A stretch of DNA of 64,000 nt from Bacillota bacterium (GCA_023409735.1 JAEYRB010000006.1:25855-89854), one strand, 5' to 3'; numbered from the stretch's first letter, positions 16,294-25,264 are shown. The notes: generated from the letters alone by a model not told the origin. Program-made: numbers and translations.

Positions 16294-16298
16294 TTAAT

Positions 16299-17588
16299 AT
16301 GAAAACTACATTAAAAGAGTTAAGAACATTTTTTATTCTCTGGAGTACACAGTCTCTGTCGCAGCTTGGAAGCACAATGACGAATTTTGCACTGACGCTG
16401 TGGCTATATGAAAAGACGGGTTCTGCACTTCAAACGGCACTTCTATCGATATGCTCCTATGCACCTTATGTGTTGATGAGTATTTTTGCAGGAGCGCTTA
16501 GCGATCGATGGGATAAGAAAAAGGTAATGCTGATTTGTGATACTCTTGCGGCATGTTCTACTGTTACAGTTTTAATCTTGCTGAAAACAGGTTTACTCAG
16601 TCCCGTATATATGTATCTTCTAAATGCTTTGAACGGTCTGATGAACACTGTCCAGAGTCCGGCAAGCGATGTGGCAATGACATTGATCACGCCTAAGAGA
16701 TTTTATCAGAAAACAAGTGGTATGAGGTCTTTTTCCCAGTCTCTTGTAACGATTTTACACCCCGTTTTTGCGACGGCATTATTTTCGTTTGCCGGGCTGG
16801 AGGCTGTAATATATACGGATATTGCAACCTTTGCTGTGGCGTTTTTTACACTTTTTTTCTTTGTCCGGATATCTTCTATTACAAAAGAAGCAGCAATACA
16901 GAAAGAACCTCTTTTAGAGTCAGTAAGTGTTGCTTTAAAATATCTGCAGAAAAATGGCCTGATTCTTGTTTTAATACTTTTCCTTGCAGGTGTGAATTTA
17001 GTTGCATCTGCATTTGATGCGGTGCTTCCGGCATTTGTGCTTCCGAGAGAGAATGGAGGGACAGTAGTGCTTGGTATTGTCACCTCTTGCGCGGGAATTG
17101 CGACACTTATAGGCAGCTTGATAGTAACAGTTCTGCCTGCTCCCAGGAACCGCATTCGTGTAATATGCCTTACAATGCTGCTTTCGCTTAGTATAGAAAA
17201 TTTCCTGCTCTCGTTTAGCAGGCAGCCGCTTCTGTGGTGTCTTGCACAGATCATAGGATGGATGCCGGTACCTGTGATGAGTGCGAATCTGGATGTTATA
17301 CTTCGCTCGACGATTCCCGCGGATATGCAGGGACGTGTATATTCCTGCAGAAACACACTGCAATTCTTTACCATTCCAATAGGGTTCTTTTTAGGAGGAC
17401 TAATGGTTGATCGTGTATGTGAGCCTTTTATGGCATCGCCGGCTTCTCCTGGACTTTTAACACAGCTTTTTGGTGTCGGAAAAGGCTCAGGTGCCGCAAT
17501 GATGATGTTTATTCTTGGCGTTGCAGGCACAGCTATCTGTTTGATCTTTGGACGAATTTTGCAAAAGTATAAATATGAAGAGGTGTGA
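16299..17588 (+). CDS. MFS efflux transporter, Mef (macrolide efflux)-like
   Basis: 429 residues with about 12 membrane segments. The N-terminal WSTQSLSQLGSTMTNFALTLWLYEKTGSALQTAL and the FAGALSDRWDKKKVMLICDT loop are characteristic of the Mef/MFS_3 proton-driven drug antiporters, which export macrolides or other compounds. The upstream region carries a possible leader peptide and attenuator, which fits an antibiotic-inducible pump. It stands alone; no partner ABC-F gene (as in mef-msr) is present. The substrate is inferred from family only, and many Mef-like proteins in Clostridia have no known drug. Confidence 0.8.
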   Translation: MKTTLKELRTFFILWSTQSLSQLGSTMTNFALTLWLYEKTGSALQTALLSICSYAPYVLMSIFAGALSDRWDKKKVMLICDTLAACSTVTVLILLKTGLLSPVYMYLLNALNGLMNTVQSPASDVAMTLITPKRFYQKTSGMRSFSQSLVTILHPVFATALFSFAGLEAVIYTDIATFAVAFFTLFFFVRISSITKEAAIQKEPLLESVSVALKYLQKNGLILVLILFLAGVNLVASAFDAVLPAFVLPRENGGTVVLGIVTSCAGIATLIGSLIVTVLPAPRNRIRVICLTMLLSLSIENFLLSFSRQPLLWCLAQIIGWMPVPVMSANLDVILRSTIPADMQGRVYSCRNTLQFFTIPIGFFLGGLMVDRVCEPFMASPASPGLLTQLFGVGKGSGAAMMMFILGVAGTAICLIFGRILQKYKYEEV

Positions 17589-17630
17589 TTCTTCCCTGAG
17601 ATTTTTTTTGCTGGCCAACAAGCTTCGTGA

Positions 17631-18359
17631 TTATCCTAAAAGATTAGTCATTGATTTATAAATAAGGAAAATGCCTATACTCACAACAACTAATGGAGTA
17701 AGTATACTTGAATACTTACTCATTTTTTCTTTTATTATGCTATATAATTTATCTACTTTATTTTGAAATTTAACATATAAAACATATAATATAATTAATG
17801 GTGAAGAATAAATGAGGTTATATAATAGCATTATTAAAACTACAGTTAAAACTGGCAGTTCATAGTTGAGTATAATTGATATAAAAGCGAAGTATGGCAA
17901 TGCTGTGGGAATCTCACAAATTGTTGCTACAGAACCTAAAAAGAATAGTGATACTGGATTGAGGCTTTTGAACTTTAATAATGTATTACTCTCTACCAAG
18001 TGCTCTGCAAAATCTCCTTTTAAGCTAGAGGTTTTATTTTCAGGAGACTTGTCTTTTTTTTTCATAATTGAATAACTTACAGCAACTAAAACTAATATTC
18101 CTAAAATTAGTCCAGCTGTATAGACTAATTGAGAATACCTATCCAGGATCATATTCATATAGTTTTTGACAACTGCTGCCAGACCATAATACACTAACAT
18201 ACCACCAATAAAATTCACTGTTGCTGTTGCAACAATAAAATACCAGATATGATGCCTTTTCTTGACAAGTCCTTGAAGTACAAATTGTTGTGTAATTCCT
18301 ACAGGATTTAGACTATCTATAGCACTTGTAGTAATCGTTGCAATTAATAATGATAACAT
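17631..18359 (-). CDS. GAP/LysE-superfamily membrane protein under a guanidine-I riboswitch
   Basis: 242 residues with about six hydrophobic segments. The start MLSLLIATITTSAIDSLNPVGITQQF has the Asn-Pro motif in the first helix that is typical of the LysE/CcdA/GAP transporter superfamily; a second copy (KSLNPVSLFFLGSVATICEIP) follows after a charged central linker, giving a two-repeat layout. The linker is Lys/Glu rich and should be cytoplasmic. A guanidine-I riboswitch with its own terminator lies about 160 bases upstream on the same strand and no other gene intervenes, so guanidine probably controls this gene. Known guanidine exporters are small SMR proteins; this family has no such role that I know of, which makes it a candidate new guanidine exporter. 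Function unproven. Confidence 0.7.
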   Translation of the reverse strand: MLSLLIATITTSAIDSLNPVGITQQFVLQGLVKKRHHIWYFIVATATVNFIGGMLVYYGLAAVVKNYMNMILDRYSQLVYTAGLILGILVLVAVSYSIMKKKDKSPENKTSSLKGDFAEHLVESNTLLKFKSLNPVSLFFLGSVATICEIPTALPYFAFISIILNYELPVLTVVLIMLLYNLIYSSPLIILYVLYVKFQNKVDKLYSIIKEKMSKYSSILTPLVVVSIGIFLIYKSMTNLLG

Positions 18360-18385
18360 CCTATCGCAATCCTTTCATATGGATT

Positions 18386-18446
18386 TTATAAAGGTCTCGG
18401 GGGCATCGAGCCCTCTTGCCTCTTTTGTAGCACCTCGGTCAATGCC
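18386..18446 (+). repeat. dispersed repeat family A, copy 2
   Basis: Carries the TCTCGGGGGCATCGAGCCC hairpin and ends in TCGGTCAATGCC. It lies between the guanidine riboswitch and the gene it should control, head to tail with copy 3. Confidence 0.65.
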
Positions 18447-18510
18447 ATTAATAAAAGCCTCGGGGGCAACTGTCCCTCTCGCCTTTTTGCTTTAGCCCTT
18501 CGGGCAACGC
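18447..18510 (+). repeat. dispersed repeat family A, copy 3
   Basis: Begins ATTAATAAAAGCCTCGGGGG and ends with the GCCCTTCGGGC hairpin and AACGC. It is close to the reverse complement of copy 5 at 50465 and abuts copy 2. Confidence 0.75.
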
Positions 18511-18516
18511 ACTAAT

Positions 18517-18645
18517 AAAAAAAGCCTACAGAGATATCAAAATATCTCCTAGGCTTTTGTCCCTCCGTGAGCACAGTAGAAACTGTGCGTTTTCTCTCGG
18601 ACCAGACTAATCTGTACTCAGACTACGGAACCCTAGAAAACTAAA
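18517..18645 (-). promoter_or_regulatory. guanidine-I riboswitch (ykkC) with transcription terminator
   Basis: Read on the minus strand: TTTTCTAGGGTTCCG at 18640-18626, CTGGTCCGAGAGAAAAC, then CACGGAGGGACAAAAGCC and CTAGGAGA near 18545. These are the conserved blocks of the ykkC subtype 1 aptamer in the order seen in Bacillus subtilis. AGCCTA...TAGGCT with a seven-T tail (18556-18517) forms a terminator that shares bases with the closing helix, so guanidine binding should allow read-through. The only gene downstream is the membrane protein at 17631-18359. Confidence 0.9.
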
Positions 18646-18833
18646 TACTACTAAAATTTAAATGTATACATAAGATATCATAATAATTTGTTTAAATCAA
18701 TGGTTATAATCTGATAGAGTATGATATTCTTCTTCGGGTAATGATAACTCTAATTGATATTATTGGTAAAAAACATTATAATAAAGTTACAACGGAATGT
18801 TATGTATACAAAGTAAACTATAGGAGGGCACAT

Positions 18834-20465
18834 ATGAAATACATCCAGAATCCGATACTACCCGGTTTTAACCCTGATCCGGCAATAATCCGCAAAGATG
18901 ATGATTATTATATTGCCACATCGACATTTGAATGGTTTCCTGGCATACCCATTTATCATTCCCGCGACCTAATAAACTGGGAGTTGTCATCTTATGCGCT
19001 GAAAACTAAGGAATATCTCGACCTTACAGGCGAAGAGGCCTCAAAGGGAGCATGGGCGCCATGCCTTAGCTATTGCGAGGAGGATAAGCGTTTTTATCTT
19101 ATTTATTCAAATGTACACGGCAGTAATCCATGGTTTTTTGATGTGGATAATTATATGATATGGACAGATGATATAAACGGTGATTGGAGTAAGCCTGTAT
19201 ATCTCAATTCAAGCGGCTTTGACCCATCGCTATTTCACGATAATGATGGAAGAAAGTGGCTGGTTAATAAAGATCGTGACTTCCGTCCGGGAAAGATGGA
19301 CAGCCGTGCCATAATTGTTCAGGAATTTGATATGAAGAAATGCCAGCTCATAGGAGAACCTGTCGAAATTAGCCGTGGAGCCACAAAAAGAGGCTTTGTA
19401 GAGGGTGCACATATATATAAGCATAACAAATTTTATTACCTTGTAGCAGCTGAAGGTGGGACGGGTTATGGACACTGTGTGACTGTCATGCGTTCAACCT
19501 CCATTACAGGACCATATGAGCCGGATCCTCTAAATCCTGTACTGACAAGTGCGGCATGGAACTTTTCTGCCAGTGAGGCCTCTCCATATATGATGCCGGA
19601 GCTTTGCAATCCTCTGGCCGGTGTTCAAAAGGCAGGTCACGGCTCTCTTGTTGAAACACAGGATGGTCAGCTTTATATGGCGCATCTTTGTGCAAGGCCA
19701 ATACTTCCTCAGCGCAGATGCTATCTTGGGCGTGAGACCGCAATACAGAAGTTAATGTGGACCAATGATGGATGGCTTAGAATGGCTGACGGCAGCAACA
19801 TAGCAAAAGCTCAGGTACTGGCTCCCGGACTTCCCGAGCACCCTTTTCCCGGTGAGGAGCCAAAATGTGATTTTGACAACGGATGCATGAGTCAGGATTT
19901 ATGCTCTCCCCATAATCCGATAACTGGGGAATGGGCTGACCTGACATCCAGAAGTGGATATCTCCGCCTGAGAGGTCAGGAATCACTTACCAGCCGCTAT
20001 AATGTAAGCCTTGTTGCAAGGCGTGTTTCATCCTTCAGGGCTATGGCTGAAACAAAGCTGGACTTCACTCCTGAGCGCTACCACCATATGGCCGGGCTCT
20101 CGGTATATTATAACAATAAAAATCATTATGCAGTATATAAGACCTACGATGAAGTATTAGGTGAATGTATCTGTGCATATGTATATTCGCAGGAAAGAGT
20201 GACAGAGCTATGCAAACCTATTAAGCTGTCAGGCAATTCAGATGTATGGTTCCGTGCCGATATCGACGGACCTTCTCTCGGGTTAAGCTTCAGTGAAGAC
20301 GGGGAAACATTCACTCCCATAAGTATGGAGCTTGATATGACCATGCTTGCCGACGAATATGCACATCAGATGTTTACCGGATCCTTTGTTGGAATATTTG
20401 CAGCAGACCTTCATACAAAGAGTAAATGGGCTGACTTTGACTATTTTACATACAAAGACCTATAG
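18834..20465 (+). CDS. xynB: GH43 beta-xylosidase (possibly also alpha-arabinofuranosidase)
   Basis: 543 residues from the ATG at 18834 behind TAGGAGG; the longer frame from 18741 lacks a ribosome site. GH43 enzymes release xylose from xylo-oligosaccharides with inversion. The base Asp lies in NPILPGFNPDPAI, the pKa-modulating Asp in GFDPSLFHDNDG, and the acid Glu in FVEGAHIYK. The five-bladed propeller is followed by the C-terminal beta-sandwich domain (from about 330) typical of the approximately 535-residue subfamily 11 xylosidases. No signal peptide, so it acts on imported oligosaccharides in the cytoplasm. It stands alone, without a transporter beside it. Confidence 0.9.
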   Translation: MKYIQNPILPGFNPDPAIIRKDDDYYIATSTFEWFPGIPIYHSRDLINWELSSYALKTKEYLDLTGEEASKGAWAPCLSYCEEDKRFYLIYSNVHGSNPWFFDVDNYMIWTDDINGDWSKPVYLNSSGFDPSLFHDNDGRKWLVNKDRDFRPGKMDSRAIIVQEFDMKKCQLIGEPVEISRGATKRGFVEGAHIYKHNKFYYLVAAEGGTGYGHCVTVMRSTSITGPYEPDPLNPVLTSAAWNFSASEASPYMMPELCNPLAGVQKAGHGSLVETQDGQLYMAHLCARPILPQRRCYLGRETAIQKLMWTNDGWLRMADGSNIAKAQVLAPGLPEHPFPGEEPKCDFDNGCMSQDLCSPHNPITGEWADLTSRSGYLRLRGQESLTSRYNVSLVARRVSSFRAMAETKLDFTPERYHHMAGLSVYYNNKNHYAVYKTYDEVLGECICAYVYSQERVTELCKPIKLSGNSDVWFRADIDGPSLGLSFSEDGETFTPISMELDMTMLADEYAHQMFTGSFVGIFAADLHTKSKWADFDYFTYKDL

Positions 20466-20497
20466 AAAGCATAAAAACATACATACTGACAAATTGA

Positions 20498-20728
20498 CGA
20501 GGTGACAAGGGGACATTACTTGGATGCCTCCTTTCATTTCTTTTTATTGAACCGTTTTTTGTAGCCTGTCTTTCAATATTTGGAATCAAAAAGTGCAGTA
20601 TGAAGCTTGAAATTAATTATATGGCGGTTATATCAGTTTTAATTATCGTATGGTCTCAGATAATTATCGTAGCTAAGTCAATGAAGATAAGAAAGATTGT
20701 TCCTTGTGTAATGATACGGGAGAACTAA
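20498..20728 (+). pseudogene. 3' remnant of a membrane protein, possibly FtsX-type ABC permease
   Basis: An open frame without a start codon encodes LLSFLFIEPFFVACLSIFGI and a second hydrophobic stretch (NYMAVISVLIIVWSQIIIVA), ending KSMKIRKIVPCVMIREN. Two membrane segments ending in a basic tail like ...RK(L/I)xPxxxIRE are how FtsX-type permeases end. No 5' part or partner ATPase is nearby, so it looks like a decayed fragment. The family call is tentative. Confidence 0.3.
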
Positions 20729-20983
20729 ATAAATAGATCTTCATCAAAAATTCATATGGTCATGCTAAAATATCCTCATGAATACTGGAATTGTCGGTAG
20801 TTATATGATTTGAACAGTCGTGCGGCAATTTCGGCAAAGCTGAAAAATCGCATAGCAAGTTGCAATACAAAGCTATTGATTTATAGTATAATTTTGTAAT
20901 GTAACCGGGTTTATTTGCCGTTGTTATCGGTATACGGCTAAAAGTATATGAAAGCCTAATTGTTTTGGAAGGGATAAGTTATA
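20729..20983. other. gene-free stretch before the response regulator
   Basis: Contains a diverged family B repeat (about 20815-20860) and TATAAT about 90 bases before the response regulator start. Nothing else is recognised. Confidence 0.4.
20815..20860 (+). repeat. dispersed repeat family B, diverged copy
   Basis: GTCGTGCGGCAATTTCGGCA followed by AAGCTGAAAAATCGCATAGC resembles the core of the tandem copies at 48601 and 48727 (CCGTGCAATAATTTCGGCAA, TGCCGAAAATGCACAT). Confidence 0.4.
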
Positions 20984-21685
20984 ATGCAAAACAAGAAATA
21001 CAGTGTATTATTTCTTGAAGACGAGCCAACAATTCGAGATGTTTTGAAGGAATATATGAATATATCCCATTACAATGTTGTGGAAACAGAAAATGGAGAT
21101 GCTGCAGTTGCATTATTGGATAAGCAGAGCTTTGATATTGCGGTACTTGATATAATGGTACCGGGAGCCAGCGGCCTTGATGTGTTAAGTCATATCAAAG
21201 AATGCCATCCGCAAACAGCTACTATAATGCTTACCGCATTAGAGGATGAGAGAACACAGGTGGATGCTTTTAATCGTTATGCTGATGACTACATAATCAA
21301 GCCTGTTTCGCCTATTATTCTATTGAAAAGAATGGAGACGATCCTTCGGCGTGTGAGACGCAACCTTCTGGACCTGCAAGAAAAACAACATGGCCTGACC
21401 TTTGAGGAGGAGGCTTATAGCGTGTATTATAACGGTAATGCCCTGCCGCTTACACTCAGTGAGTATTTACTATTGCAAACGCTATACAAAGAGCCAAATC
21501 GCGTTTTTAATCGTGAACAGCTTATACTTCGTATTTTTAATGAGGATTATATCGGAAATGACCGCATTATTGATGCTCATGTTAAAAACTTAAGAAAAAA
21601 GCTGCCTGTTTCGTGTATTAAAACAGTTATTGGTGTTGGGTACCAATTTGATAAGGAAGGAGCAGCATATGAAGCTCATCCATAA
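20984..21685 (+). CDS. OmpR/PhoB-family response regulator
   Basis: 233 residues. Receiver domain with acidic pair ED at 12-13, phosphoacceptor D56 in AVLDIMVPG, MLTA and DDYIIKP; then a winged-helix DNA-binding domain with NREQLILRIF and IDAHVKNLRKKL and the terminal VIGVGYQF. Ribosome site GGAAGGG. It overlaps the histidine kinase by 17 bases. Together with the kinase and the ABC genes it forms a sensor-exporter module of the type that responds to antimicrobial peptides or lantibiotics. Confidence 0.95.
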   Translation: MQNKKYSVLFLEDEPTIRDVLKEYMNISHYNVVETENGDAAVALLDKQSFDIAVLDIMVPGASGLDVLSHIKECHPQTATIMLTALEDERTQVDAFNRYADDYIIKPVSPIILLKRMETILRRVRRNLLDLQEKQHGLTFEEEAYSVYYNGNALPLTLSEYLLLQTLYKEPNRVFNREQLILRIFNEDYIGNDRIIDAHVKNLRKKLPVSCIKTVIGVGYQFDKEGAAYEAHP

Positions 21686-23264
21686 GAATTTCCTGTATAC
21701 TGCAATTGTGGCAGGTATCCTTACCATTTTGGTGCTTGGGTATTTTGTATTTATGCTGCCCTCTCTCTATGTGGAGCATATATCAAACAGAGACTTTAAT
21801 TCTATAGTAAAACAGCATGAGAGCTATCTTAAAGAAGGCTCATACGAGAATGTCAGGGTCAATAATCCCGCTTGTATGACGCTTGATATCCCTTTTTCTG
21901 AAGAAGCCATTGTTGTCATGGGAAAGACCTTCAAGATTACAATAACACCGGCGACAGATGATATGAGAATGCTTCTTTCAGATATAAAAGATTATGTAAA
22001 AGCTAATATAAATTTCTTTAATGGCACAGAGAAGAGCCCGGATAAAAAACAAATTTCCGCTGAATTCCAAAAAAAAGCTGCACAATGGAAGAAAGCTTTT
22101 GAAAAGCAGGCAGATTTTTTAGATAAGCTGCCATTCACTTTAGAAGCGCAAACAGATACGACATATTTTGATAGCTTTAGCGGTGAATCATCGAGTATAC
22201 ATTATCTCTCATCCGATACAATTGTTATTGAAAGCCTTGTTGCAGATGACAAAAATCAATACACAAATTATGTATGTTTTACATTTAACAATGACCGCAT
22301 TGCAATTACTTATCTTCCTACAATGACTCCGCAAATTAATGAAATAGCCCCGGTTGTAATAAGCTCATTACCTATGCTTATAGCTGTTATTATACTATTT
22401 GCATTAGTTGTTTCGTACCTGTATTCCAAGGGCATTGTTGACCCTATTGTAAGCCTGGTAAAGCACACACAGGCAGTGAAGCAAAGCGGCAACATCACAA
22501 GTATTCCGCTTAAGTCAAAAGGAAAGGATGAGGTTTCTACCCTGATACAGACGCTAAATGAGATGTACGAGGAATTGAATAATAATTATAAGGCTCTTGA
22601 GGATAAAAACGCGGAACTTAAGGAAAGAAATAAAAGGCAGGAGGTCTTTCTGCGCTCATCCTCCCATCAATTAAAGACCCCCATTGCTGCAGCACTTTTG
22701 TTGGTTGAAGGTATGATAAACCAAGTGGGCAAATACCGGGATGTAAAAGAGTATCTGCCTAAGGTAAAAAAACGGCTTTTGTCAATGCGCAAAATTGTAG
22801 AAGACATATTATATCTTAATCGCTGTGAAGAAAATGTAACGTTTGAGGCTGTGAACCTAAATATTCTCGTAGCAAGGCAATTATCCGATTATCAAATTAC
22901 ACTGGCAGAAGGCGGCTATACTTTGATCACCGATTATTCTGAAGCTTGTTACATAAACACAGATCAGAATCTATTGTCAAAAATTATTGATAACCTCATT
23001 TCAAATGCAATTATGCACAGCAAAGAAGGCGCTGTGATAACAATTTCAACAAAAAAGGAACAGCTGGAGATTCATAATAGTAACGCTCATATTGACGAAA
23101 AATTATTGCCCGATATTTTCGAGCCGTTTGTAAGCGGCAATAGTAAAGGTCACGGACTTGGACTTTATATTGTTAAATATTATGCAAAAATTCTGAGAGC
23201 TGAAGTCAATATAAGTAATGTACAGGATGGGGTTCTTGCAAAGGTAACGTTTAATAAAGAATAG
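21669..23264 (+). CDS. membrane sensor histidine kinase
   Basis: 531 residues from the ATG at 21669 behind AAGGAG. Two membrane segments (about 9-31 and 235-260) flank a large outside sensor domain of about 200 residues; then HAMP, a short coiled coil, the dimerization domain with H333 in SSSHQLKTPIAA, and an ATPase domain with N-box DNLISNAIMHS and GHGLGLYIVKYYAK. The large extracellular domain differs from BceS-type kinases, which have almost none, so it probably senses its signal directly. Its target promoter is likely that of the ABC operon 100 bases downstream. Confidence 0.93.
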   Translation: MKLIHKNFLYTAIVAGILTILVLGYFVFMLPSLYVEHISNRDFNSIVKQHESYLKEGSYENVRVNNPACMTLDIPFSEEAIVVMGKTFKITITPATDDMRMLLSDIKDYVKANINFFNGTEKSPDKKQISAEFQKKAAQWKKAFEKQADFLDKLPFTLEAQTDTTYFDSFSGESSSIHYLSSDTIVIESLVADDKNQYTNYVCFTFNNDRIAITYLPTMTPQINEIAPVVISSLPMLIAVIILFALVVSYLYSKGIVDPIVSLVKHTQAVKQSGNITSIPLKSKGKDEVSTLIQTLNEMYEELNNNYKALEDKNAELKERNKRQEVFLRSSSHQLKTPIAAALLLVEGMINQVGKYRDVKEYLPKVKKRLLSMRKIVEDILYLNRCEENVTFEAVNLNILVARQLSDYQITLAEGGYTLITDYSEACYINTDQNLLSKIIDNLISNAIMHSKEGAVITISTKKEQLEIHNSNAHIDEKLLPDIFEPFVSGNSKGHGLGLYIVKYYAKILRAEVNISNVQDGVLAKVTFNKE

Positions 23265-23290
23265 CGGATTTGTTACTATTCAAAATTACC

Positions 23291-23318
23291 TGCACAAAAT
23301 CTTCACACGATATTCATA
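23291..23318 (+). promoter_or_regulatory. three 11-base phased repeats, candidate response-regulator site
   Basis: TGCACA at 23291, TTCACA at 23302 and TTCATA at 23313, each exactly 11 bases apart. OmpR/PhoB-family dimers bind direct repeats with this period. It lies upstream of the ABC operon and downstream of the two-component genes. Confidence 0.5.
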
Positions 23319-23362
23319 CCGGTTTGCTAACATTAATCCTGTAATAACGAGGAGGAGTAATT

Positions 23363-24244
23363 ATGCTATTAAAAATAAACAGCTTAAATGTCCAATATGG
23401 GAAAACAACAGCGCTTAATATTTTATCTCCAATTACCTTTGAGAAGGGCGATCGTATAGGAGTTATAGGCTCGAATGGAGCCGGAAAAAGCACATTGATA
23501 AAAAGTCTTTTAGGCATTGTGAGGTATACCGGGTCTATTGACAGTACCATTGCGCCGCTTGATATGGCTGTACATATGCAATTTAATGAATACACAGACA
23601 GTATGGCAGTGAAATATGTTATGGAAGCCATTTTGCAGACGAAGCTTAAAAACAACCGGAGGCTTCAGGAGCTTATTTCATATTTTGAGTTCGAAAAGTG
23701 CCTTAATAAAAAGTATAAAAATCTTTCCGGCGGTCAAAAACAGCGCTTTACAATTATACTGGTAATGATGCAGGATGCGCCTCTCACCTTTTACGATGAG
23801 GTTACATCCGGATTGGATTTTGAGACGAGGCAAAGGCTCGTTGAAAAATTAGTCTCCTGGTATAAGGATAAGGAGACTACCCTATGCATTGTTTCTCATT
23901 ACTACGATGAATTGGAGCATTTAACAAATAAGCTCATGATTTTAGAACAGGGAAGGGTAGTTGACTTTGGCGATAAGGATGAGCTGTTCATGAAGTATTG
24001 CGGGCGTGCAATTATTCTAATAGATAATACGGAGGCAAATCAGCTGATAACAAACAAATATGCAAAGCTGGAAGCTCCGAATCACCTAATTGCTATTTCG
24101 TGCAATACACAGGAGCTTGAAATGGAAATATCCACATTATTAATTAAAAACAATGTTAATTATAAGCGCAGTAATAATGATATAGAAATGATTTTTATTA
24201 ATGCAAGAAAGCAGGCTGCTCTGGGAGGTGTGATCAATGAATAA
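23363..24244 (+). CDS. ABC transporter ATP-binding protein
   Basis: 293 residues. Walker A GSNGAGKSTL near 38, signature NLSGGQKQRFTI, Walker B-like APLTFYDEVTSGLDF and switch His in CIVSHYYDELEHL. The Walker B is slightly unusual, with TFYDEVTSG in place of the common LLLDEPTSG. The C-terminal 80 residues are an accessory domain as in drug and peptide exporters of the CcmA/NatA type. GAGGAGG precedes the ATG. It overlaps the permease gene by 8 bases. Confidence 0.93.
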   Translation: MLLKINSLNVQYGKTTALNILSPITFEKGDRIGVIGSNGAGKSTLIKSLLGIVRYTGSIDSTIAPLDMAVHMQFNEYTDSMAVKYVMEAILQTKLKNNRRLQELISYFEFEKCLNKKYKNLSGGQKQRFTIILVMMQDAPLTFYDEVTSGLDFETRQRLVEKLVSWYKDKETTLCIVSHYYDELEHLTNKLMILEQGRVVDFGDKDELFMKYCGRAIILIDNTEANQLITNKYAKLEAPNHLIAISCNTQELEMEISTLLIKNNVNYKRSNNDIEMIFINARKQAALGGVINE

Positions 24245-25010
24245 GAACAGAATTTCTCTTAAGATGATACAGTATGAGCTCAGAAATGTATTAGGGAACC
24301 CGTTCGTACATATTTTCGGCTTTGCTTTTCCAATTATGATGTCCATTATTTTTACTAAATCTATATCTGGTGATATTACTGATAATTCCTATATGGGTGA
24401 GGTTGTTACTTCTATTTTCCTTGGTATGGGCACTATAATTCCCATGGCTACTATTCTTATTGGCTATGCCAGTACTTGCTCAATGGATATTGAGAAGGGT
24501 ATTCCGCTAAGGATGAAGCTATTTGGCTTCAATGAAAAATACACGATTATAAATAGGTTAATCGCTGAGTTTATCTATATGACTGTTGTTTATCCGATTT
24601 ATATTGCCGTAGGGTTAGTTGTGATTAAGATCTCTGCGCCTTCAGCCTTGGGATTAATCATTTATAGTGCCTGTTTATATGCTTTAGCGGTGTCGCTTTT
24701 TATTATGGCACATGCCATTGCAAACCTTGTAAAGAAATTCGGCTTAACTTATATGATCACAATGTCGATATACTTTGGAATAATGATTTTCAGCGGCATG
24801 ATGGGAGTTACTGTTGATAAATTGCCAAGGGGTATGCAGGTTGTATCAAACTTACTTCCTACTACATATTTCACAAAGGATTTTTATAAAGCTTGGATTG
24901 GCAAGGCCTATAATTTTGTGCCTATGATACAGGCCTATATATTCATGTTTGCTATATCAGGAATACTGGCTTTTGTTATGATTTACAAGTCAAAAAGAGC
25001 CTTGCACTAA
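24237..25010 (+). CDS. ABC-2-type transporter permease
   Basis: 257 residues with six predicted membrane segments, the ABC-2 pattern of drug, lipid or peptide exporters; the MMGVTVDKLPRGMQVVSNLLPTTYF stretch before the last helix is the typical ABC-2 signature region. It is coupled to the ATPase by an 8-base overlap, and the pair likely forms a homodimeric exporter. It is the last gene of the sensor-exporter module. Confidence 0.9.
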   Translation: MNKNRISLKMIQYELRNVLGNPFVHIFGFAFPIMMSIIFTKSISGDITDNSYMGEVVTSIFLGMGTIIPMATILIGYASTCSMDIEKGIPLRMKLFGFNEKYTIINRLIAEFIYMTVVYPIYIAVGLVVIKISAPSALGLIIYSACLYALAVSLFIMAHAIANLVKKFGLTYMITMSIYFGIMIFSGMMGVTVDKLPRGMQVVSNLLPTTYFTKDFYKAWIGKAYNFVPMIQAYIFMFAISGILAFVMIYKSKRALH

Positions 25011-25146
25011 AACATGCGAAGATAGTAGGAGACAGCAAAATCAAGCAATATCAAAAGTGGAACCTATAATTATTTATTTTATACAATGCACTTTTATCTA
25101 GACTGGCAAGGGGAACATGATTGCATTTGACGCTCATATCAAATTG

Positions 25147-25175
25147 TTGACATGATGACGAGACCACTGTAATCT
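25147..25175 (+). promoter_or_regulatory. promoter of the serine hydrolase gene
   Basis: TTGACA at 25147-25152, 17-base spacer, TAATCT at 25170-25175, about 90 bases before the start codon. Confidence 0.55.
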
Positions 25176-25264
25176 TAAGACGGGAATAACCGGAATATGT
25201 TGATGAAATAGTCTGATACCATCTATAAAGGTTGTGGTGTAATCGAGCATAGGAGGCAAATTAT

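Noticed and set aside
16706..17530. 274-codon minus-strand open frame
   Set aside because: It lies wholly antisense to the MFS efflux gene, has no ribosome site and no recognisable protein; a frame shadow.
18741..18833. N-terminal extension of the xylosidase
   Set aside because: Open in frame, but the strong ribosome site is just before the ATG at 18834 and the family starts there.
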